Assembly: GCF_021390475.1 (NCBI RefSeq)
Contig: NZ_JAJUWS010000034.1
Coordinates: forward strand, 1 to 64,000
Length of the DNA stretch: 64,000 bases
Source of the DNA: Streptomyces sp. ST2-7A
GTDB lineage: Bacteria; Actinomycetota; Actinomycetes; Streptomycetales; Streptomycetaceae
Direction: 5' to 3'
Shown here: piece by piece, positions 1 to 8,392 of the stretch
Layout of the letters: every line of letters begins with the position of its first letter
How positions within the stretch are numbered: the stretch's first letter is position 1
The notes under the pieces: generated by a model
What the model saw: the letters and a program-made list of their open reading frames with translations, nothing else
Database searches by the model: none
Told to the model about the DNA's origin: nothing
Program-made: the position numbers and the translations under genes

Positions 1-5
1 TGCGG

Positions 6-1634
6 GTGGTCGCGCCGTCCCCGGTGCTGCCCCGGCGTGCCGCCGCTCCCGGCGTCGTCGACGGCCGACCGGTCCCCGCCGGGGCCCGGCTGCTGCTGGT
101 GGTGCGGCACGGCGCGCTCGCCCACCGGCGCGACCTCGTCCCCGCCGACCCCGCCCCGGCCGCCCCCTCCCGCGGACCCGACAACGGCGGCGCGCCGGGG
201 ACCGCGAGCACCACGACCGCGGCGAAGGGGGCGTCCGGCGGGGCGCCGCCCGCCGTGCTGGACCGCTTCTTCCGGATCTCCGAGCGCGGCTCGACCCTCG
301 GACGGGAGGTCCGCGGCGGCTTCGCCACCTTCTTCACGATGGCCTACATCCTCGTGCTGAACCCGATCATCCTGGGCGGCGCGCAGGACATCAACGGGAA
401 CCAGCTGGACTTCGGCCAGCTGGTGACCGCCACGGCGCTGGTGGCGGCGGTGATGACGATCCTCATGGGCGTCACCGCCAACCTCCCGCTGGCGCTGGCC
501 GCCGGTCTGGGGCTCAACGCGATGGTCGCCTACGGCCTGGCGCCGCTGATGACCTGGCCGGAGGCGATGGGCCTGGTGGTGCTGGAGGGCATCCTCATCT
601 GTGTGCTGGCCGCCACCGGCCTGCGCGAGGCGATCATGCACGCCATCCCGTTGCCGCTCAAGCAGGCGATCGGCGTGGGCATCGGCATGTTCATCGCCTT
701 CATCGGCCTGGTCAACGCCGGCTTCGTCGGTCGGGGCGAGGGCACCCCGGTGGAGCTGGGCTCCGGCGGCTCGCTGAGCGGGTGGCCGATCCTGGTCTTC
801 TGCGTCGGCCTGCTGCTGACCTTCGTGCTGCTGGCCCGGGGCGCCAAGGGCGCCATTCTCATCAGCATCGTCGCGATGACCGTGCTGGCGCTCGTCATCG
901 AACTGGTCGCCGACGGCATCGAGTGGGGGCTGACCACGCCCGAGGTGCCCGAAAGCCTGGTGGCCGCGCCGGACTTCGGCCTGGTGGGGGCGTTCTCGCT
1001 GTTCGGCGCCTTCGGCACGGTGGGCCTGATCACCGTGGTGCTGCTGGTCTTCACGCTCTTCCTGACCGACTTCTTCGACACCATGGGAACCGCCGTGGCG
1101 GTCACCTCCGAGGCCGGCCTGCTGGACGAGTGCGGCCGGGTGCCGCGCCTGGGACGTCTGCTGTTCGTGGACGGCATCGCCACCGTCGCCGGTGGCGCGG
1201 CGTCGGTGTCCTCCAACACCTCCTACATCGAGTCGGCGGCCGGTGTGGGGGAGGGGGCCCGGACCGGTCTGGCGAACCTGGTGACCGGTGGCCTCTTCGC
1301 ACTGGCGCTGTTCTTCGCCCCACTGGCGGCGATGGTGCCCTCGCAGGCCGCGGCCCCCGCGCTGGTGGCGGTCGGCTTCCTGATGATGGCGCAGGTGGGT
1401 CGGATCGACTGGGCGCGGTACGACATCGCGATCCCGGCGTTCGTGACGATCATCGTGATGCCCTTCACCTTCTCGATCACCAACGGTCTGGGCGCCGGGT
1501 TCGTGACCTTCGTGCTGCTGCGCGCGGTCTCCGGTCGGGCCCGCTCGGTGCACTGGTTGCTGTGGCTGGTGGCCGCGGCGTTCCTGGTGTACTTCGCCAT
1601 CGACCCGGTGGAGCAGTTGCTGGGCCTGCGCTGA
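6..1634 (+). CDS. NCS2 (AzgA-like) purine permease
   Basis: Cytoplasmic-membrane nucleobase permease of the NCS2 family, predicted to import purines such as hypoxanthine, guanine or adenine with protons. The recognisable protein begins with LDRFFRISERGSTLGREVRGG followed by a dozen or more hydrophobic segments. DFFDTMGT and the SNTSYIESAAGVGEGART stretch are typical of the AzgA subfamily rather than uracil/xanthine carriers. The start is uncertain. The open frame extends to a GTG at base 6, but its first ~80 residues are Pro/Ala/Arg-rich and unlike a permease, so they may belong to the gene cut off by the window edge or be untranslated. A GTG at 255 lies immediately before the conserved region. 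A strong hairpin follows the stop codon. Confidence 0.88.
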   Translation: MVAPSPVLPRRAAAPGVVDGRPVPAGARLLLVVRHGALAHRRDLVPADPAPAAPSRGPDNGGAPGTASTTTAAKGASGGAPPAVLDRFFRISERGSTLGREVRGGFATFFTMAYILVLNPIILGGAQDINGNQLDFGQLVTATALVAAVMTILMGVTANLPLALAAGLGLNAMVAYGLAPLMTWPEAMGLVVLEGILICVLAATGLREAIMHAIPLPLKQAIGVGIGMFIAFIGLVNAGFVGRGEGTPVELGSGGSLSGWPILVFCVGLLLTFVLLARGAKGAILISIVAMTVLALVIELVADGIEWGLTTPEVPESLVAAPDFGLVGAFSLFGAFGTVGLITVVLLVFTLFLTDFFDTMGTAVAVTSEAGLLDECGRVPRLGRLLFVDGIATVAGGAASVSSNTSYIESAAGVGEGARTGLANLVTGGLFALALFFAPLAAMVPSQAAAPALVAVGFLMMAQVGRIDWARYDIAIPAFVTIIVMPFTFSITNGLGAGFVTFVLLRAVSGRARSVHWLLWLVAAAFLVYFAIDPVEQLLGLR

Positions 1635-1654
1635 TCCCTCCTCGTGGGATCCGT

Positions 1655-1706
1655 GTGACGGCGCCCCGGTTTCCGACCGCTTCCGGTCGGGCCGGGGCGC
1701 CGTCAC
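1655..1706 (+). terminator. Hairpin terminator after the purine permease
   Basis: A perfect 15-bp inverted repeat, GTGACGGCGCCCCGG at 1655-1669 and its complement at 1692-1706, encloses a second short stem (CCGACC/GGTCGG). It begins about 20 nt after the permease stop. No T tract follows, as is common for Streptomyces terminators. Confidence 0.8.
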
Positions 1707-1805
1707 GTGGTCCGGGAGGGTGGTGGGGGAGGGGACCCGGTCGGCCGGGGCGGGTGGGAGGCGGCGGGCACCGGCCCCGGTGCGGAAATCCGGAGCTCGC
1801 GTCAC

Positions 1806-1884
1806 ACAACCGGTTGCAGGAAAGATCCACCTTCGTGTCATCCAAGGCCGATGACGCCGGGGTATGGACAGAAAGCGTTTGCAG
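1806..1884. promoter_or_regulatory. Two LacI/GalR-like boxes upstream of aldehyde dehydrogenase
   Basis: ACAACCGGTTGC (1806-1817) is a CG-centred palindrome of LacI-family type. About 65 bp downstream, AGAAAGCGTTTGCA (1870-1883) fits the cre-like LacI/GalR consensus except at one position. Both lie in the 470-bp gap before the dehydrogenase, about 300 bp from its start codon. The regulator that would use them is not in sight, so the assignment is inference. Confidence 0.35.
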
Positions 1885-1933
1885 GATACGCTGTGGACAG
1901 CGGATCCGATGGCGACTGCGCCGCGTCATCGGG

Positions 1934-2047
1934 GTCCGTTCCGCACGGCGGGCCCGCGCCGGTTCCCGGCCCATCGGGGACGGCACCCTCCGGGCCCGCG
2001 GTGGTGCGCGGAAGGAACGCGCCGGGTCGCCGTGGTGCGGAACGGAC
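1934..2047. repeat. Distant 13-bp inverted repeat in the leader region
   Basis: GTCCGTTCCGCAC (1934-1946) recurs as its exact complement GTGCGGAACGGAC (2035-2047), 88 bp apart, with further GC-rich complementarity between the arms. If this stretch is transcribed it could fold into a large hairpin in the 5' leader of the aldehyde dehydrogenase. No coding region is evident in 1707-2179. Confidence 0.45.
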
Positions 2048-2062
2048 GACCCGGCGCGGCCC

Positions 2063-2092
2063 TTGTTCGCCCGGAGACGACCCGGGTAGGGT
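2063..2092 (+). promoter_or_regulatory. Possible promoter of aldehyde dehydrogenase
   Basis: TTGTTC (2063-2068) and TAGGGT (2087-2092) are separated by 18 nt, matching the vegetative promoter pattern of Streptomyces. They would give a leader of roughly 80 nt before the GTG at 2180. This is weak evidence based on hexamer resemblance only. Confidence 0.3.
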
Positions 2093-2179
2093 CCCAGACA
2101 TTCGTATCCACGGTCGGCGTTCGCGATGTCGAACAACATCCCGCGGGCGGCGTCCGAACTCTCGCAGGAGGAAGAAACC

Positions 2180-3736
2180 GTGGCAGCTGAAGTGTGGAGC
2201 GTGGACCCGCGCACGGGCGAGCGACGCGAGTCGGTCGGTCACGAGGCCACCGCTGCCGACGTGGACGCCGCCGTGCGTGCCGCCGAGGCGGCCCGGCCCG
2301 CCCTCGCCGACCGGGAGACCCGGATCGCCCTGCTGCGCGCGGCGGCCGAGGAGCTGGAGGCCGCCGGCGAGGAGATCATCGCCACGGCCGACGCCGAGAC
2401 CGCGCTGGGCACCGCCCGGCTGACCGGCGAGCTGGGCCGTACCACCGGTCAGCTGCGCGCCTTCGCCGACGAGATCGCCGAGGGCGGTTACCTCGACCTC
2501 ACCATCGACCACGCCGACCCCTCGGCGACCCCGCCCCGTCCCGACCTGCGACGCACCCGCGTCCCGCTGGGCGTCGTCGCCGTCTACGCGGCCTCCAACT
2601 TCCCGCTGGCCTTCTCCGTGCCCGGCGGCGACACCGCCAGCGCCCTGGCGGCCGGCTGCCCGGTCGTCGTCAAGGCCCACCCGGACCACCCGGCGGTCTC
2701 CGAGCTGTGCGCCGCCGCCGTGCGGCGCGCCGCCGAGCGGGTCGGCCTCGCCGAACTCGCCGACGGCGTGCTGTCGGTGGTGCACGGCTTCGACGCCGGC
2801 GTGGAGCTGATCCGCCACCCGCTGGTGGCCGCCGCCGGTTTCACCGGCTCCATCCGGGGCGGGCGCGCCCTCTTCGACGCCGCCGGCTCCCGCCCCGTGC
2901 CGATCCCCTTCCACGGCGAACTGGGCAGTCTGAACCCCGTCGTGGTGACCGCCGCCGCCGCGGAGGAGCGCGCCGACGCCATCGGCGCCGGCCTGGCCGG
3001 CTCGATGACCATGGGGGTCGGCCAGTTCTGCACCAAGCCCGGTCTGGTCTTCGTCCCCGAGGGGCCGGCGGGCGACGCCCTGCTGAAGACCCTCGCCGAG
3101 CGGGTGGGCGAGGCCCCCGCGGGTGTGCTGCTGGACGGCCGGATGCGCGAGGCGTTCCTGGAGGGTGTGCGCGAGCGCGCCGCCCTGGAGGACGTCACCG
3201 CCCCCGTCACCCCGGCCGAGGGGGACGGCCGCACGGTGGCCGCCGGCTTCCTGACCGTCCCCGCCGCCCGTCTCGCCGACCCCGCCCACGGGGCGTTGCT
3301 GGAGGAGTGCTTCGGCCCCGTCACCGTCATCGCCCGGTACGAGGCCGGGAACGGCGACGGCGAGCCGACGGAGGTCACCGGCGCCCTCGAGCGGCTGGGT
3401 GGCAACCTCACCGCCTCCCTGCACATCGGTGCCGCCGAGGCCGAGGACCCCACCGGTCCCGCGGCGCGCCTGCTCGCCGCGCTCACCCCGCTCGCCGGCC
3501 GGGTGCTGGTCAACGGCTGGCCGACCGGCGTCGCGGTGGTGCCCGCCCAGCACCACGGCGGCCCCTACCCGGCGGCGACCTCCCACTCCACCTCGGTGGG
3601 CGTCGCGGCCGTCGACCGGTGGCTGCGGCCGGTCGCCTACCAGGACACCCCGCCCGCGCTGCTCCCGCCGGAGCTGCGCGACGAGAACCCGCTGGGCCTG
3701 CCCCGCCGGGTGAACGGTCGCCGCGAACTCGGCTGA
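2180..3736 (+). CDS. Aldehyde dehydrogenase (alpha-ketoglutaric semialdehyde dehydrogenase type)
   Basis: NAD(P)-dependent aldehyde dehydrogenase of about 518 residues, resembling 2,5-dioxovalerate dehydrogenases that end the oxidative degradation of pentoses and sugar acids by forming 2-oxoglutarate. Visible signatures are the cofactor-fold segment VYAASNFPLAFSVPGGDTAS, the general-base region FHGELGSLNPV and the catalytic cysteine in MGVGQFCTKPG. The GTG at 2180 is chosen because AGGAGGA lies 7 nt upstream; an in-frame ATG at 2126 has no such site. The gene stands alone here, without sugar-acid dehydratase genes, so the exact substrate is inferred. LacI-like boxes lie upstream. Confidence 0.85.
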   Translation: MAAEVWSVDPRTGERRESVGHEATAADVDAAVRAAEAARPALADRETRIALLRAAAEELEAAGEEIIATADAETALGTARLTGELGRTTGQLRAFADEIAEGGYLDLTIDHADPSATPPRPDLRRTRVPLGVVAVYAASNFPLAFSVPGGDTASALAAGCPVVVKAHPDHPAVSELCAAAVRRAAERVGLAELADGVLSVVHGFDAGVELIRHPLVAAAGFTGSIRGGRALFDAAGSRPVPIPFHGELGSLNPVVVTAAAAEERADAIGAGLAGSMTMGVGQFCTKPGLVFVPEGPAGDALLKTLAERVGEAPAGVLLDGRMREAFLEGVRERAALEDVTAPVTPAEGDGRTVAAGFLTVPAARLADPAHGALLEECFGPVTVIARYEAGNGDGEPTEVTGALERLGGNLTASLHIGAAEAEDPTGPAARLLAALTPLAGRVLVNGWPTGVAVVPAQHHGGPYPAATSHSTSVGVAAVDRWLRPVAYQDTPPALLPPELRDENPLGLPRRVNGRRELG

Positions 3737-3922
3737 CCGAGGACCGGGGTCGGGCGCGTCCTCGTCCCTCCCGCCCCTCCCCGCCCCACCGACCGCGTCC
3801 CGTCGGGCTGTTCTCGGGAGACGACCCGACGGGGCGCCCGCGGCCGTCCGCGCGGCGTCCGCCGGGGTGTGGCACGTGGCTCGTCCGCCGTGCCGTTCCC
3901 GGCCACCCGCCCGGTGATTGCC

Positions 3923-3964
3923 CCACCGTGCCCCCGAAACGCCCGCGTTTCGGGGGCACGGTGG
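3923..3964. terminator. Perfect 19-bp hairpin
   Basis: CCACCGTGCCCCCGAAACG (3923-3941) is matched exactly by its complement at 3946-3964 around a 4-nt loop. It lies about 190 bp after the aldehyde dehydrogenase stop and is probably its terminator. It could act on either strand. Confidence 0.75.
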
Positions 3965-4530
3965 TGTCCACCCGTCATCGCCCGCGACGGCGGGCCGCCC
4001 CCCGACGACTCCGGGGGCGGGGACCGGTGCCGGGGAACCGGGCCGTGACGGACCGCCGCTCCCCGCCCCACGCGTCCGGCGTGCCCACCCCGCCCCGGTC
4101 CGCCGTCCGCCGACGCCTCGGTTCCCCTCTCGCTCCACCGCCCCCGAGCGGGCCCGTCCGCTCGGGGAGCACCGTCCGGCACCCCGGTATCCCGGCACCC
4201 GGCCGTTCCGTCGGCACCCCCGGGGCGGGCCCGCTCCTTCGGGGAGGGGCCGCGCCCGACATCCCGGCTGTCGCCGCCACCCCCGGGCGGGCCCCCGTTC
4301 CGGGAGCGTCCCGCACCCCGGTACCCCGGCACCCGGTCGCCAGGGGACGGCACCCCCGGTCGTCGGGGATCCGCTCCCGGCGCCCGTCGTCGTCCGGTGC
4401 CCTCCGGCATCCCGTCGCTCCCGATCGACCGCCCCGACGATCAGCGGGTCGGCGTTCGCACGGTGCCCGCCCGGGCACCGTGCGGGGCGATCGGGCGAAT
4501 CCGATCGCCCGTATGTGCGGAGGTGGCCGA
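3965..4530. other. Long non-coding gap with a decayed duplication
   Basis: No convincing gene is present; open frames here have a composition typical of GC-rich antisense or random frames. The stretch contains two diverged copies of a roughly 95-bp unit. The best-preserved core is 4179-4202 against 4313-4336, 23 of 24 bases identical and 134 bp apart, with similar GGCACCCCCGG blocks trailing both. It probably arose by an old tandem duplication of intergenic DNA. Confidence 0.5.
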
Positions 4531-4532
4531 CC

Positions 4533-4576
4533 GTTCACCTCCCCCATCCCTCATCGCCACGACCGGCTCCTAGCCT
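4533..4576 (+). promoter_or_regulatory. Candidate PHO box and -10 region before the PhoX-type phosphatase
   Basis: GTTCACC (4533-4539) matches the core of the Streptomyces PhoP direct-repeat unit. A weaker unit, CCATCCC (4544-4550), falls at the expected 11-nt spacing. TAGCCT (4571-4576) downstream is a plausible -10 hexamer. Phosphate control would fit the phosphatase product, but only one strong unit is visible. Confidence 0.4.
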
Positions 4577-4637
4577 CGCCGCAACATCACATGACCACCA
4601 TCCCCGCCGTCGGCGGGGTAGAGCAGTGAGGCACAAG

Positions 4638-6629
4638 ATGTCAGCGCAGTCGGCGCCCGGACCGGTTTTCCCCGAGATCGACCCCGACGAGGTGAGTTCG
4701 AACCCCTCCGGCAACCGTCCCTTCCGGGACGTCGCGGGCACCTTCCTGTCCCGCCGAGCGGCCCTGCGCGGCGGGACCGCCGCCGCGGCGGGCTTCATGG
4801 TGGCCGGATCGCTCTCCGGTTCCGCGGTCGCCGCCCCGCCGGCCTCTCCCGTCGCGGCCGGGAAGCCGGAGACCGCGGGCAAGCCGGCCGCCCCCGGCAA
4901 GCCGGGTGGGCGCGGCCTGATCGGTTTCGCCCCCGTCCCGACCTCCTCCGACGACGCCTTCAGCGTGCCGCCCGGCTACGAGACCCAGGTGCTCATCCCC
5001 TGGGGCACCCCGCTCAGTCCGCGCGGCCCGAAGTGGAAGAGGGATGGTTCCAACACCGCGGCCGAGCAGGAACAGCAGATCGGCATGAACCACGACGGGA
5101 TGCACTTCTTCCCGTTGGGGAAGGGCAAGGAGGGCAACCGCCGCGGCCTGCTGGTGCTCAACCACGAGTACGTGGACCAGCAGTTGCTCTTCCCCGACGG
5201 TCCGGCCGAGATGACCCGCGAGAAGGTCGCCAAGGCGCTCGCCGCCCACGGCGTCAGCGTGGTGGAGATCGAGGAGCGCAAGGGGGTGTGGCAGGTTGTC
5301 GACTCCCGCTACGCCCGCAAGGTCACCGGCACCACCCCGGTCGAGTTCTCCGGCCCGGTCAAGGTCACCCACCCCGAGCTGCGCTCGAACAACGCCCCCA
5401 TGGGCACCCTGAACAACTGTGCCCACGGGGTGACCCCCTGGGGTACCTACCTGACGTGTGAGGAGAACTGGAACGGCTACTTCGGCACCGAGGACACCTC
5501 CTGGTCCCCGACCCCGGAGCAGGCCCGTTACGGCGTCAACGCCGGTGGCTTCGGCTACCGCTGGCACCTGGCCGACGAGCGCTTCGACGTGGCCCGCAAC
5601 GGCAACGAGCTCAACCGCTTCGGCTGGGTGGTCGAGATCGACCCGACCAACCCGAAGGCCAAGCCGGTCAAGCGCACCGCGCTGGGCCGTTTCAAGCACG
5701 AGGGCTGCACGGTCGTGGAGTCCCGGGGGCGGGTGGTCGCCTACTCCGGTGACGACCAGGACGGCGACTACATCTACAAGTTCGTCGGCGACGGCAACTG
5801 GCGCACCCACCGGGCCCTGGGCCGCAGCCCGCTGGACCACGGCACCCTGTACGTCGCGAAGTTCGAGGACGACGGCCGGGGCACCTGGCTGCCGCTGGCC
5901 TTCGGCAGGGGCCCGCTGACCAAGAAGAACGGTTGGAAGGACCAGGCGGACGTGCTCATCCGCACCCGCCAGGCCGCCGACGCGGTCGGTGCCACGAAGA
6001 TGGACCGCCCCGAGTGGGTCGCGGTCAACCCGAAGAACAAGGACGTGTACTGCGCCCTCACCAACGGCACCGGATGGCCGGGTGAGGCGAACCCGCGCAC
6101 CCCCAACCCCTACGGCCACATCATCCGGTGGGCGGAGAAGGGGAAGGACCACACCGCGACCACCTTCACCTGGGACATCTTCGTCCTGGCCGGCGACCCG
6201 TCCCGGGATTCCTCGGTCGAGCTGGATGAGGACAGCATGTTCGGCTCGCCCGACGGCCTGTGGTTCGACGACGAGGGCCGGCTGTGGATCCAGACCGACA
6301 TCTCCAACTCCTCGCAGAACCTCGCGAGTCGGGGGTACGACAACATCGCCAACAACGCGATGCTGGCCGCCGACCCGAAGACCGGTGAGATCCGACGCTT
6401 CCTGGTCGGCCCGCGCGGCTGCGAGATCACCGGTGTGATCACCACTCCGGACCGTCGCACGATGTTCGTCAACGTCCAGCACCCCGGCGAGGCCACCTCC
6501 GCCTGGGGCGCGCCGAGCCCGGCGAACCCCCGCGCCGTGAGCAACTGGCCCGACTTCGACCCCGAGGGCCGTCCCCGTTCCGCGACCGTGGTGATCCGCC
6601 GCACCGACGGCGGGATCATCGGCGCCTGA
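4638..6629 (+). CDS. PhoX-family (DUF839) secreted phosphatase
   Basis: A 663-residue Tat-exported protein of the PhoX/DUF839 family. These are metal-dependent alkaline phosphatases that release phosphate from organic esters outside the cell. The N-terminus carries a twin-arginine signal (FLSRRAALRGG followed by a hydrophobic Ala/Gly stretch ending AVAAPP near residue 55). A Lys/Pro/Gly linker follows (GKPETAGKPAAPGKPG). The conserved core includes MNHDGMHFF, LVLNHEYVD, NNCAHGVTPWGTYLTCEENWNGYF and YVAKFEDDGRG. The ATG at 4638 is preceded by a GTGAGG site. A candidate PHO box lies upstream and two strong hairpins follow. Enzyme activity is inferred from family membership. Confidence 0.88.
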   Translation: MSAQSAPGPVFPEIDPDEVSSNPSGNRPFRDVAGTFLSRRAALRGGTAAAAGFMVAGSLSGSAVAAPPASPVAAGKPETAGKPAAPGKPGGRGLIGFAPVPTSSDDAFSVPPGYETQVLIPWGTPLSPRGPKWKRDGSNTAAEQEQQIGMNHDGMHFFPLGKGKEGNRRGLLVLNHEYVDQQLLFPDGPAEMTREKVAKALAAHGVSVVEIEERKGVWQVVDSRYARKVTGTTPVEFSGPVKVTHPELRSNNAPMGTLNNCAHGVTPWGTYLTCEENWNGYFGTEDTSWSPTPEQARYGVNAGGFGYRWHLADERFDVARNGNELNRFGWVVEIDPTNPKAKPVKRTALGRFKHEGCTVVESRGRVVAYSGDDQDGDYIYKFVGDGNWRTHRALGRSPLDHGTLYVAKFEDDGRGTWLPLAFGRGPLTKKNGWKDQADVLIRTRQAADAVGATKMDRPEWVAVNPKNKDVYCALTNGTGWPGEANPRTPNPYGHIIRWAEKGKDHTATTFTWDIFVLAGDPSRDSSVELDEDSMFGSPDGLWFDDEGRLWIQTDISNSSQNLASRGYDNIANNAMLAADPKTGEIRRFLVGPRGCEITGVITTPDRRTMFVNVQHPGEATSAWGAPSPANPRAVSNWPDFDPEGRPRSATVVIRRTDGGIIGA

Positions 6630-6646
6630 CACCCACCGAAACCGAC

Positions 6647-6693
6647 GCGGGGCCCGTACCGATCCGTCTCCCCGGATCCGGTACGGGCCCCGC
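6647..6693 (+). terminator. Terminator after the PhoX-type gene
   Basis: GCGGGGCCCGTACC (6647-6660) with GATCC pairs with 6674-6693, giving a near-perfect stem of about 19 bp with one bulged G. It starts 18 nt after the stop codon. Confidence 0.8.
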
Positions 6694-6711
6694 CCGCGTT
6701 CCCATCCCGTC

Positions 6712-6744
6712 TTCCCCGGTCCGTCCACCGGACGGACCGGGGAA
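6712..6744. terminator. Second, perfect 15-bp hairpin (likely bidirectional)
   Basis: TTCCCCGGTCCGTCC (6712-6726) and its exact complement (6730-6744) flank a 3-nt loop. Before the IS insertion, the DASS gene on the minus strand would have ended about 155 bp away at 6898, so this hairpin probably separated two convergent genes. The element now lies between it and the DASS gene. Confidence 0.75.
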
Positions 6745-6900
6745 CGCTCGTCGCCGGCGTGACGGCACGGGGCCGCCCGCCGGTCGGTCCGCGCCCGTGG
6801 AGGGCGTGGCCACGGCGTCCCGGTGACAGGGGCCGGACCTCGCCACCGGCCCGACCACGACGATCACCGATCCGGCGGGCCCGCGCGGTGCGCCGCCCTA

Positions 6901-6929
6901 GTGTTGTGACCGCATAGGTTCGCCGGTTC
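6901..6929 (+). repeat. Left terminal inverted repeat of the IS630 element
   Basis: Begins GTGTTGTGACCGCATAGG and continues through TTCGCCGGTTC. It matches the complement of 9631-9659 at 23 of 29 positions, including the uninterrupted block AGGTTCGCCGG. Confidence 0.88.
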
Positions 6930-6936
6930 GTATGCC

Positions 6937-7851
6937 TTACAGGTTGTTCGCATAGAAGCTGACGAGTCGTTCGACGGCAGCGTCGACGTATTCGGGTTCG
7001 TCGTACATCTCGTAGTGGCCAGCGCCGTCGATCACCATGAGGTCGACGGGGTTGGGGGCCAGCTTCCACAGCTGCATGCCGGTGTCGTAGGAGCCGGTGT
7101 TGCCGATGCGTCCGGCGAGGATGACCTGCAGGGGCTGAGTCATGAGCTGATCGGCCAGGTGGAAGGCGTCGTAGCCCAGCAGGTGGGAGTCGCCGCGCAG
7201 GAGGCGCCGGTTCGTGGAGTATTCGTTGCCGCCGCGCTCGGTGCGGTAGTAGGTGATGGCCTGAGTGGTGTCGATGTCGGTTAGGCCCACTGCCTCGGCG
7301 TCCTCGAGGGTGTCGGGCAGCCAGTTCACGCGGGTCATCTCGCTGGAGCGGGCCTCTTCGGTCCGTGCGTCCGCGAGGGCGTCGAGTGCTGCGGCCGGAC
7401 CGTCGGGGGAGAAGCTGCGGAACGCGTTGCCGATGTTGACGGGGACGACCGTACCGACCGCCTTGATGCGGTGGTCCGTGCGGGCGGTGTGAACCGCGTA
7501 GCCGCCACCGGCGCAGATGCCGAGGACGCCGATGCGCTGCGGGTCGATGCTGGGGGTCGTGGTGAGCACGTCGATGGCGTAGGAGATGTCCTCGCCTCGG
7601 CGGTAGGGGTCTTCGAGGTCGCGGGGCTCGCCCTCGCTCTGGCCCTGATGGGCGGGGTCGAGGACAAGGGCGGCGATGCCGTGAGCGGCGAGACGGGAGG
7701 CGTAGTTGGCGCCGATCTGCTCCTTCACGCTGCTGCCTGGAGTGGAGAGCACCACGGCGCGCAGCGGTGCGCTGCTGTCGGCGTTGTCGGGCAGGTGGAG
7801 GTCCGCGGCGAGGTTGATGGGACCGCGCGGGATCGTGAGGTGCTGAAGCAT
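6937..7851 (-). CDS. Alpha/beta hydrolase with a cysteine nucleophile elbow (IS passenger)
   Basis: Predicted cytosolic alpha/beta hydrolase of 304 residues, related to dienelactone-hydrolase/YcjY-like proteins. The nucleophile elbow reads GICAGGG with Cys near residue 113 in place of the usual Ser. The late-strand His is in VIDGAGHYEMYDEPEY. No signal peptide or membrane segment is seen. The ATG at 7851 is chosen because AAGGAAG precedes it at good spacing; an upstream in-frame ATG at 7896 lacks one. It is transcribed away from the MarR gene, with palindromic sites in the shared promoter region, so MarR control is likely. Its codon use is less GC-biased than neighbours. The 3' end lies only 8 bp from the element's left repeat. 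Substrate unknown. Confidence 0.82.
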   Translation of the reverse strand: MLQHLTIPRGPINLAADLHLPDNADSSAPLRAVVLSTPGSSVKEQIGANYASRLAAHGIAALVLDPAHQGQSEGEPRDLEDPYRRGEDISYAIDVLTTTPSIDPQRIGVLGICAGGGYAVHTARTDHRIKAVGTVVPVNIGNAFRSFSPDGPAAALDALADARTEEARSSEMTRVNWLPDTLEDAEAVGLTDIDTTQAITYYRTERGGNEYSTNRRLLRGDSHLLGYDAFHLADQLMTQPLQVILAGRIGNTGSYDTGMQLWKLAPNPVDLMVIDGAGHYEMYDEPEYVDAAVERLVSFYANNL

Positions 7852-7899
7852 GCCTGGCTTCCTTCGTGAGATTGTTGTTCCATAGGAGTCCAGCACAAA

Positions 7900-7939
7900 A
7901 CAATATCTTGTACGAGCTGAAACTAATACGAAACTGTAT
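7900..7939. promoter_or_regulatory. Divergent operator region between hydrolase and MarR gene
   Basis: Two AT-rich palindromes lie in the 106-bp divergent spacer: ACAATATCTTGT (7900-7911) and ATAC-N6-GTAT (7926-7939). They are natural binding sites for the adjacent MarR protein and probably overlap both promoters. Confidence 0.55.
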
Positions 7940-7957
7940 CACCTGGATGGAGGGTCG

Positions 7958-8392
7958 ATGTCAGTCGACGGGGCGCAGCTGTGGACGCTGAACCAGCGGC
8001 TGTTGGGTGTTGTGATGGATGCCTGCACGGGGGAGCTGGCCGAGCTCGGGTTGGAGACGAAGGAGTTTTTCGTCCTGGCCGAGGTGGAGGCGTCGCCGTA
8101 CCCGGCTGAGATCGCGACTGCGCTGCTGCTGCCCAAGGCGAGCGTGACGGTCTACGTTCGCAACCTCGTCGCCAAGGGCCTTGTTCGCCGCGAGATCGAC
8201 GAGGCGGACTTGCGGCGTCATCGGCTCGTACTGACCGCTGAGGGCACGCAAGCACGCGATCGAGCACTTGCAGCTCTCGCGGCGGAGTACGACCGCAGGT
8301 TGGCGAGGGTCACCCCCCAGGACCGCGTTGAGCTGCAACGCATCCTCAAAGCGATGCTCGCCTCGCCCGCGTCAGGCCGTATGCGCGAGTGA
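7958..8392 (+). CDS. MarR-family transcriptional regulator (IS passenger)
   Basis: A 144-residue winged-helix regulator. The recognition region PAEIATALLLPKASVTVYVRNLV followed by the wing GLVRREIDEADLRRHRLVLTAEG is typical of MarR proteins, which bind palindromes as dimers and release them on binding a small aromatic or oxidant. GGAGGG sits 4 nt before the ATG. It faces away from the hydrolase gene, the standard layout for a MarR repressor and its single target. Its last 21 bases overlap, tail to tail, the 3' end of the transposase frame, showing that the cargo was joined to the IS by a DNA rearrangement. Confidence 0.87.
   Translation: MSVDGAQLWTLNQRLLGVVMDACTGELAELGLETKEFFVLAEVEASPYPAEIATALLLPKASVTVYVRNLVAKGLVRREIDEADLRRHRLVLTAEGTQARDRALAALAAEYDRRLARVTPQDRVELQRILKAMLASPASGRMRE

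Noticed and set aside
1838..4198. A 786-codon minus-strand frame over the aldehyde dehydrogenase
   Set aside because: Composition typical of an antisense frame (Gly/Arg/His/Gln-rich), no ribosome site, no domain.
6937..8392. Two separate insertions (IS plus an independent hydrolase-MarR island)
   Set aside because: The inverted repeats and TA duplication enclose both parts together and no other boundary was found; a single unit is the simpler reading, although an earlier two-step origin is possible.
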